A DNA stretch of 17,842 nt from an uncultured Clostridia bacterium (lineage in GTDB: Bacteria > Bacillota > Clostridia > TANB77 > CAG-508): assembly GCA_948530865.1 (NCBI GenBank), contig CAOTKV010000021.1:15817-33658 (forward strand), given 5' to 3'. The position numbers were made by a program, and so were the translations under genes. This document shows positions 12,908 to 17,842 of the stretch, piece by piece. The notes beneath the pieces were generated by a model, which saw nothing but the letters and a program-made list of their open reading frames with translations, ran no database searches and was not told the origin of the DNA. Every line of letters begins with the position of its first letter. Position 1 is the stretch's first letter.

Positions 12908-14566
12908 TTATTCAAACATTTTTATTGCATTAATGCAATTAGATGTCTTCATAAAAATAATCATTTCAGAAATGTCTGTTATTGTAACTGTCGGAATCCA
13001 TGGATTGTCATCACTCAGAACATTTTGTAAAGGAATATTTACTGTTACAAGTCCTCTTTTCTTTTTTAGCGCCGCTTGCCATATTAACGATGTTTTTCCA
13101 AACTTCTTCACATCTTTTCCTGTCATGTTCCATTTATAATACATTTCAAGAATTTCTTCACTTTCCTGTGCTGTTGGTAGATATGCAATAGCATTAGCTT
13201 TAGTCAATATTTCAGTTGTAATTCCATTTGGACTATCAATTCCTGGTGCAACTATACAGTTAAAAACCTTAAATCCTAAGTTTTCAAACTGCATTATAGC
13301 TTCCAGCCCAGTTCTATCTTGATCTGGTGTTGTTTCAGCATTTATTGAATCCTTTTTTATAGGATACAAACAATCTCCACCTGTATCAACACCTAAAATG
13401 GTATCGATATTATCACCAACATTTTTTCTAATATGCTCAATAACAGTCTGAATTTTAGAAAATAATTTTCCATCTTCTTCATCAATAACCAAATATGAAT
13501 TCATTCCTATTTGAGAGGGCATATTTTCAAAAAAACGTCCTTCACCATTAGTTTCTATATCACAAAGATATACCCCTTCAGCTAAAACTTCTTTAGGATT
13601 AGAAATTTTTCTTTGTTTATTCATTTCTCCTTTTTCATTTTGAGATGAAGTATTTTTAGTGCGAATTGAAATTACATTTTTACAACCTTTAAGCAGAAAC
13701 TTTCCTACCATTGTAGCCTGAATACAGTCTGAGCCACCACCAAGTGCTACCACAACTACATTACTTCCAGAAATAATTGATGTTTTTTCTGTAACATTCA
13801 CCTTAATTTGCTCAATGGGCTCACATCTTACATAAAAATCATTATTTACATTTTCAAAAGCTACCTTATAATTAAACATTTCCAAAGGTTTCTTTGCCTT
13901 TTCTGCAACATCTGCAATAAACGATGTACATAATCCATGAGCACTTTTGTAATTACAAATTTTTGCTTTTGTTAATCCATAAATATTAGCAAAAATTGGA
14001 AGAAGGACATTCATTGCATTACTAATTGCGTTTATATCTCCATTCTTCTTAAAGTAATTAATAGCATTTGATAGAGTTGCAGGCACATAATACAAAAGGA
14101 TTCCTTTATTATTAATTCCATCCTTTGTTAATTCTTTAGTTAACATTTCTTTAACCTGAACTGGAAGTTTAAGATAAGTTTTCATTTGTTTTAAACCTTC
14201 ATATAAGAGTTCGTCATGGTCAACAGATTGTAAATGAAGTTTAGCTTCAACTTGCTTAACAAAAGAAACTATTTTTCCTAAATCATTAATGATTAAATAT
14301 GCTTGCATTGCATATATATCTGCATTGTTTTTCAATGTACTGCGAGTATACTGCTGAATTTCAGCAAAACTCTCGCGACTAAGTTTAACATCATCTTTCT
14401 GACATGCAGTGAAATCTTCGTAATTTCTTTCAAGTACCATTTTAAGCAAATCTAAACTTAATTTAGTACGTTTAAATTCCATTTCAGAAGCACTTTCCCC
14501 TTCTGGCGTTCCGTTTACATTTCCTTTGAGCCATTCAAGCTCTGGAGCATTCATTATTGTATTCAT
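12908..14566 (-). CDS. Two-part enzyme-like protein: HD-like N-terminal region, DUF1152-like C-terminal region
   Basis: The 552-aa protein appears cytosolic. The N-terminal half is helical and carries IINDLGK (92-98) and, about 18 residues later, VDHDELL (115-121), like the paired motifs of HD-type phosphohydrolases but with Asn-Asp in place of His-Asp. The C-terminal half (about 270-540) has VVVVALGGGSDCIQA (270-284), GVDTGGDCLYP (392-402) and TPDQDRTGLEA, resembling DUF1152 proteins, whose conserved Gly-Gly-Asp segments suggest a ligand or nucleotide site. The start at 14566 has GGAGG 8 nt upstream; an ATG five codons earlier would overlap that site. It is divergent from the PHP phosphoesterase and shares its promoter palindrome, so a joint pathway is likely. 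The reaction is not known; both domain calls rest on motifs. Confidence 0.6.
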   Translation of the reverse strand: MNTIMNAPELEWLKGNVNGTPEGESASEMEFKRTKLSLDLLKMVLERNYEDFTACQKDDVKLSRESFAEIQQYTRSTLKNNADIYAMQAYLIINDLGKIVSFVKQVEAKLHLQSVDHDELLYEGLKQMKTYLKLPVQVKEMLTKELTKDGINNKGILLYYVPATLSNAINYFKKNGDINAISNAMNVLLPIFANIYGLTKAKICNYKSAHGLCTSFIADVAEKAKKPLEMFNYKVAFENVNNDFYVRCEPIEQIKVNVTEKTSIISGSNVVVVALGGGSDCIQATMVGKFLLKGCKNVISIRTKNTSSQNEKGEMNKQRKISNPKEVLAEGVYLCDIETNGEGRFFENMPSQIGMNSYLVIDEEDGKLFSKIQTVIEHIRKNVGDNIDTILGVDTGGDCLYPIKKDSINAETTPDQDRTGLEAIMQFENLGFKVFNCIVAPGIDSPNGITTEILTKANAIAYLPTAQESEEILEMYYKWNMTGKDVKKFGKTSLIWQAALKKKRGLVTVNIPLQNVLSDDNPWIPTVTITDISEMIIFMKTSNCINAIKMFE

Positions 14567-14611
14567 ATTTTGTACCTCCATAATTATAGTATTATAACGA
14601 AAATCTCAGTT

Positions 14612-14650
14612 ATTATATCATATTTACTTTTTATGTAAATATGATATAAT
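14612..14650. promoter_or_regulatory. Overlapping divergent promoters inside one perfect palindrome
   Basis: Arms 14612-14627 and 14635-14650 form a perfect 16-bp inverted repeat with a 7-bp centre. Each end is a TATAAT: 14645-14650 serves the plus strand with TTTACT (14623-14628), and 14612-14617 serves the minus strand with TTTACA (14634-14639). Spacers are 16 bp. The two -35 boxes lie inside each other's spacer, so polymerase should be able to use only one promoter at a time, and a dimeric repressor could close both. Confidence 0.65.
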
Positions 14651-14732
14651 ATATTAGACATCAAAATTTTATTTTATTGAAGGTAGTGTTATTTAACTAA
14701 AATCAGCAAAAAAACATCAGGAGGGAATATTT

Positions 14733-15701
14733 ATGCTATTCAATCAAAATCTCAACATTGGCAAAGAACTTTTAGCCTTAGGTCATCAAACAGAATGTGA
14801 TCATCATATTCACACCAAATATTCAGATGGTTCTTTTACTTTAAGAGAAATAATTGAGTTAGCAAGAAATTCAAAGTTAAAAAGAATCGTTATTACTGAC
14901 CACAATAACATTTTGGAGTGTTCGAAGGAATTACAAACAATTCCCAAAGAAGTATTAGGAGATTTAAAAGTCTTCGTAGGCTCCGAAATTGCTTGCAAGA
15001 TTTTAGATCAAGCAACTGGTGTGTACATTCCAATCGAACTTATTTATTATGGACCTAATCCAGAAAATGTACAGTCTTTTATTGAGCAGTATAATTATGG
15101 CATGGTTCCACAGGATGAGCAACTTCAATTTTTAATTGCTCAATGTAATAAACACAATTTAAAGCATTCTGAAAACTTGCAGATGCCTAAAGGAATGTTT
15201 GCCACAGAATACTTATGTAAAGATTTGATAAAGTACTCAGAAAACAAAGCTTTTTTTGATTTAACTCATCCAATTGTTTTCACTACACCAAAGTTGTTTT
15301 TCAAAAAGTTTTGTATTCATCCAAGTAGCGATTTTTACATTGATACAACCAAGAAATTACCCCATGCTTCAGATGTAGCCAATATGGCTGTTAGTAATGG
15401 CGGAATTGCAATTGTTGCACATCCATGCCTGTATATTTATGAAAATCAAAACGAAGTTTTAAGATTTTTAAATTATGTATTAAAAACAACAAAAACTTCA
15501 GGAATCGAGGTATTCCATTCTTCACATACACTGGAACAAAGAGACTATTTGTACAAGTTCGCAAAACAGAATAATCTTTTGATTGGTGGCGGAACTGATT
15601 TTCATTCTGGTCCACAAACAGTTATTGGTTTTGGAAAAAAGGAGCAAATACTTTCTTTATCATGTCATGACTTTGAGTGGATTGAAAATATTTTTTCCTA
15701 A
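14733..15701 (+). CDS. PHP-domain metal-dependent phosphoesterase
   Basis: The 322-aa protein is a PHP hydrolase, a fold that holds a two- or three-metal centre for phosphoester cleavage. Metal ligands are visible in order: HIHT (His25, His27), SDG with Asp32, TDH (Asp56, His57), GSE with Glu85, VAHP with His230, FHSSH (262-265) and GTDFH (Asp289, His291). It resembles the TrpH/YciV group, which acts on 3',5'-bisphosphonucleotides and RNA 5' ends. An insertion of about 100 residues between Glu85 and His230 is longer than in the simplest members. CAGGAGG precedes the ATG. It is the only plus-strand protein gene here and is divergently coupled to the DUF1152-like gene. The substrate is unknown; an intermediate shared with that protein is an inference. 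Confidence 0.88.
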   Translation: MLFNQNLNIGKELLALGHQTECDHHIHTKYSDGSFTLREIIELARNSKLKRIVITDHNNILECSKELQTIPKEVLGDLKVFVGSEIACKILDQATGVYIPIELIYYGPNPENVQSFIEQYNYGMVPQDEQLQFLIAQCNKHNLKHSENLQMPKGMFATEYLCKDLIKYSENKAFFDLTHPIVFTTPKLFFKKFCIHPSSDFYIDTTKKLPHASDVANMAVSNGGIAIVAHPCLYIYENQNEVLRFLNYVLKTTKTSGIEVFHSSHTLEQRDYLYKFAKQNNLLIGGGTDFHSGPQTVIGFGKKEQILSLSCHDFEWIENIFS

Positions 15702-15734
15702 AATTCTTTGGAAAAGCTAATTTTCTATGAAACA

Positions 15735-15765
15735 AAAAAAGCTGAATTAAACATTCAGCTTTTTT
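15735..15765 (+). terminator. Bidirectional terminator between the PHP gene and the 16383 unit
   Basis: A 13-bp stem AAAAAAGCTGAAT (15735-15747) with 15753-15765, 5-nt loop. A- and T-tracts let it serve the PHP gene on the plus strand and the operon ending near 15774 on the minus strand. Confidence 0.9.
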
Positions 15766-15773
15766 GTTATTCA

Positions 15774-15936
15774 TTAATCTTCACTTGATTTAGTTTTATT
15801 TACTATAGATGTATCAAGTTCTATAGCTGTAGAACTTTTAGTCTTATTTTCTATCATCACAATTTTATCACTTTCATTATCTACGTATTCTTCATTTTTT
15901 ATTTAAGATATCTTCATTATTAAGTTCATTAATTTT
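15774..15936 (-). pseudogene. Decayed C-terminal tail of the 15937-16383 gene
   Basis: Coding-like sequence continues past the TAA of the upstream gene. In the same frame it reads INELNNEDILNKK up to a stop. After a run of six A (T6 at 15895-15900) a shift by one base opens EEYVDNESDKIVMIEN and then IELDTSIVNKTKSSED, ending at 15774 just before the terminator. One nonsense change and one extra A would explain it. The tail is charged and low in complexity, so homology cannot be judged; it may also be chance open frame. Confidence 0.35.
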
Positions 15937-16383
15937 TTACTTTTTAAAACATATTTGAATAATTAATTTTATCTTTTCTATAATTTTTTCCATTATACTT
16001 TCTTTACACTCAACAAGTTCTAACTCATTTTTAGTTTCCTTTTTAGATGTATTTTCAAAAACATCTAAACTATATATTGTTTTCAAGTTTTCTTGATGTT
16101 TATTACTATTTGTTCTTAAAATATCCAAAAAATCTTTTTTTTCATCTTCAGTATCACACCAATAATTTAAATATATCATATCAATTAAAGCGATAGTTTC
16201 TTGCCTTAATTTTAATTCTTTTAATGGTTTAGTATAATCAAATTCATTTTTATAAGTTTTATCAGAATTTTCATTTAGATATTGTATAAATTTTGTAGGA
16301 ATTTTATTATAATCTTGTTTGTTTATTCCTTTTAAATACCATAATACTTCTGAAAATGCTTCAGCGAACCTTTTTTCCACCAT
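15937..16383 (-). CDS. Uncharacterised clostridial protein, partner of the upstream gene
   Basis: The 148-aa product starts KRFAEAFSEVLWYLKGINKQ, then has DYNKIPTKFIQYLNEN and FDYTKPLKELKLRQET. From memory, this N-terminal pattern recurs in small unnamed proteins of gut Clostridia, but no function is known to me. The first 100 residues look helical. The last 40 are a charged stretch ending in a short basic-hydrophobic helix (EKIIEKIKLIIQICFKK). The ATG is 2 bp after the stop of the 444-aa gene, and its AGAGG site lies inside that gene's end, so translation is coupled. A partner role, for example binding or controlling the upstream protein, is inferred from this layout only. The sequence after its stop suggests a longer ancestral tail. 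Confidence 0.65.
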   Translation of the reverse strand: MVEKRFAEAFSEVLWYLKGINKQDYNKIPTKFIQYLNENSDKTYKNEFDYTKPLKELKLRQETIALIDMIYLNYWCDTEDEKKDFLDILRTNSNKHQENLKTIYSLDVFENTSKKETKNELELVECKESIMEKIIEKIKLIIQICFKK

Positions 16384-16385
16384 AT

Positions 16386-17720
16386 TTAAACCTCTACTTG
16401 AATATCTTCTTTTGATTTTTCTTGTAATAATGATTTTTTCACTGCCTTCGTAGCTAATTGTTCATTTTCGATTCTATGTTCTGTATTAGTTTTAGCAGCT
16501 TCTATTACATCTAATTTTGCATTTTTACCATTATTTGTGTTTGTACGTTCATTCCAATACTCTGATATTTTTGAAATAACATCATCTACATACTCCATAT
16601 CAAAATTAGAACTTTCGGCATATTTTCTAACATGTGCTAGATATGCTGGAGATGGTATTAACTCTGATTTCTTTTCTCTTGTAAATTCAGATTTAAAAAT
16701 TTCTTTTGCATCAGGTAATTTTATTATAGAAAATTTATCAGCATCAATTCCATGTTTTACTACATTTCCCACATGTTCTTGAAATATTTGAAATTCATCT
16801 CCTATAAGAGCTGATACTAATTCTGTATTTGATTTATTTTTCGAATTTTCTAATATTGCAGAATAATCTTCTTTTCCAATTACACTTCTAGGAATCATAG
16901 CAACATATTTTTGTCCGTTACCATAACGTTCCCAATTTCTTTCAAAAAAATCATATACTTTGCTTTTTTCATCTTCAGATAATTCCGCATTTTCACATAA
17001 ATCTTCTACATTTTGTTTACATGCATCATAATCTCTAGTTATTAATGGATGTGTTGCAACTGCACTATCTAAGCCATTATGATCACTTCCAGTAAATTCA
17101 AAAAACCATTCTGGTGCTAAAGTAGAATGTTCAAAAACTTTTCTAGGATCATGTTCTACATATAATCCAGCTCCTGAATAAAAAGGATACGTGCCACATG
17201 CTTTTAAAACGCCATGATTTTCGAAAATGTGTGCAATTTCTATTATTTCATTAGTTCCTATATTAGTTTGCTTTCTTTCTTCAGATGATTGAAATCCATT
17301 TTCTTTTAAGTTTTCTAAATTTTCTTCTGAAAAAGAATGCATTACAAAACCATTTTTACAGTAATTTTCTAAAAATGCAATTCTTAATTCTTCACTTTGT
17401 TCAATTTGAGATTCAGGAATTCCCATCTTTTTTGCAAGAGCAGTTAAAAGCATATTAGCTCTTGTTTGATTTTTTTGATATGCTTTATCTTTAGGATTAA
17501 TTGCTTCTTCTTTAATTTTATCAAAATTTTCTAACAATTTAGTTAAAAATTCTTGAATATTTTCACAAGATTGTGTTGAAAATGCATATATATATGCTTC
17601 TCCTATAATTTCACTAACATCACTTGTCTTTTCACTATTTTGACCACGTGTTTTTATTATATTTTGAAACCACGTTTGCTCAAATGTATTTTCTATTTGA
17701 GAGATTAAATTTTCATTCAT
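16386..17720 (-). CDS. Uncharacterised protein with a possible ADP-ribosyltransferase-like (H-Y-E) core
   Basis: I do not know a name for this 444-aa protein. Residues 1-110 look helical. A central region has three segments reminiscent of PARP-type ADP-ribosyltransferases. FVMHSFSEENLENLKENGF (125-143) resembles the WHGT...I...GL strand-helix with His128. SGAGLYVEHDPRKVFEHS (182-199) resembles GKGIYFAD...SA.Y with Tyr187. GDEFQIFQEHV (307-317) resembles NEYIVYD..QV with Glu309 (or Glu315). The order and spacing fit, but no overall homology is visible and a PEWFFEF motif (203-209) is not typical. The last 80 residues are charged and probably flexible. There is no signal peptide. AAAGGAG precedes the ATG, and a TGC-extended promoter lies upstream. 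The downstream 148-aa protein is co-translated. Confidence 0.6.
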   Translation of the reverse strand: MNENLISQIENTFEQTWFQNIIKTRGQNSEKTSDVSEIIGEAYIYAFSTQSCENIQEFLTKLLENFDKIKEEAINPKDKAYQKNQTRANMLLTALAKKMGIPESQIEQSEELRIAFLENYCKNGFVMHSFSEENLENLKENGFQSSEERKQTNIGTNEIIEIAHIFENHGVLKACGTYPFYSGAGLYVEHDPRKVFEHSTLAPEWFFEFTGSDHNGLDSAVATHPLITRDYDACKQNVEDLCENAELSEDEKSKVYDFFERNWERYGNGQKYVAMIPRSVIGKEDYSAILENSKNKSNTELVSALIGDEFQIFQEHVGNVVKHGIDADKFSIIKLPDAKEIFKSEFTREKKSELIPSPAYLAHVRKYAESSNFDMEYVDDVISKISEYWNERTNTNNGKNAKLDVIEAAKTNTEHRIENEQLATKAVKKSLLQEKSKEDIQVEV

Positions 17721-17764
17721 ATGTGACTCCTTTGAATTAATCCTATACTCTTTATATCATAATA

Positions 17765-17793
17765 ATTCTAGCATATCGAATAAGTTAAATCAA
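17765..17793 (-). promoter_or_regulatory. Promoter of the 17720-15937 operon
   Basis: On the minus strand TTGATT (17788-17793) and TAGAAT (17765-17770) are 17 bp apart, with TGC directly before the -10 (extended -10 form). Confidence 0.6.
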
Positions 17794-17800
17794 GTATAAA

Positions 17801-17832
17801 AAAGACACAGAATACTTTAGCTCTGTGTCTTT
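17801..17832 (-). terminator. Terminator of a gene upstream of the window
   Basis: The stem AAAGACACAGA (17801-17811) with 17822-17832, loop of 10, is followed by TTTTTTATAC on the minus strand. It ends a transcript that enters from beyond 17842. Confidence 0.8.
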
Positions 17833-17834
17833 CT

Positions 17835-17842
17835 TGGTGGAG
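17835..17842 (-). tRNA. Possible 3' end of a tRNA cut by the window edge
   Basis: The last bases on the minus strand read CTCCACCA, which fits the end of an acceptor stem, a discriminator A and an encoded CCA. A terminator hairpin follows 2 nt later, the same spacing style as at the complete tRNA-Leu. Eight bases cannot identify the tRNA. Confidence 0.35.

Noticed and set aside
12924..12937. Palindrome TTGCATTAATGCAA
   Set aside because: It lies in the coding end of the DUF1152-like gene and its sequence is explained by codons; no promoter is near.
14567..14581. ATG at 14581 for the DUF1152-like gene (and the similar TTG at 6207 for the DUF1385-like gene)
   Set aside because: In both cases the extra five codons are the Shine-Dalgarno sequence of the downstream ATG.
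1..17842. CRISPR arrays, insertion sequences, phage genes and attachment sites
   Set aside because: I saw no regularly spaced repeats, transposase or integrase motifs, or direct repeats flanking tRNA-Leu.

Overview
The window is about 18 kb of very AT-rich DNA. Short intergenic regions, strong AGGAGG-type ribosome binding sites, sigma-A-like promoters, an encoded CCA on the tRNA and a Spo0A-type DNA-binding domain all point to a low-GC member of the Bacillota, most likely the Clostridia. No species can be named from the sequence alone. Almost everything is on the minus strand. The exceptions are one tRNA-Leu, one PHP-family phosphoesterase and one predicted small RNA. Most genes look like single-gene units with their own promoter and hairpin terminator.

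From left to right: an RsuA-type 16S rRNA pseudouridine synthase (cut by the window edge); a free-standing Spo0A C-terminal-like DNA-binding protein; a small G+C-richer gene of unknown function; a lipoprotein followed by a NERD-HRDC fusion protein (probable operon); a predicted small RNA of about 87 nt (3662-3748) between back-to-back terminators; a signal-less fragment of an exported protein behind a YjjG-type HAD phosphatase; tRNA-Leu(UAG); a DUF1385/YqhQ-like membrane protein; a second G+C-richer unknown protein with an internal duplication; and a membrane-anchored CE4 polysaccharide deacetylase.

The central block is the best-supported regulatory unit. A strong promoter leads into a yybP-ykoY-type (Mn2+) riboswitch whose P1 helix competes with a terminator. 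Behind it lie an alpha/beta hydrolase and an 897-aa P2-type ATPase with intact SERCA-like ion-site residues. The arrangement suggests a manganese-induced cation export operon, with an unexpected hydrolase as its first gene.

The right-hand part holds a frameshifted DUF2000 gene. Next comes a divergent pair, a DUF1152-like protein with an HD-like N-terminal region and a PHP phosphoesterase. Both start from overlapping promoters inside one perfect 16-bp inverted repeat. Last is a translationally coupled pair whose upstream member carries a possible His-Tyr-Glu ADP-ribosyltransferase (PARP-like) signature; the downstream member has a decayed tail. The final bases look like a tRNA 3' end followed by its terminator.

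The strongest candidates for something new are the hydrolase in the manganese operon, the palindrome-coupled DUF1152-like/PHP pair, the possible ART-like protein with its partner, and the small RNA.
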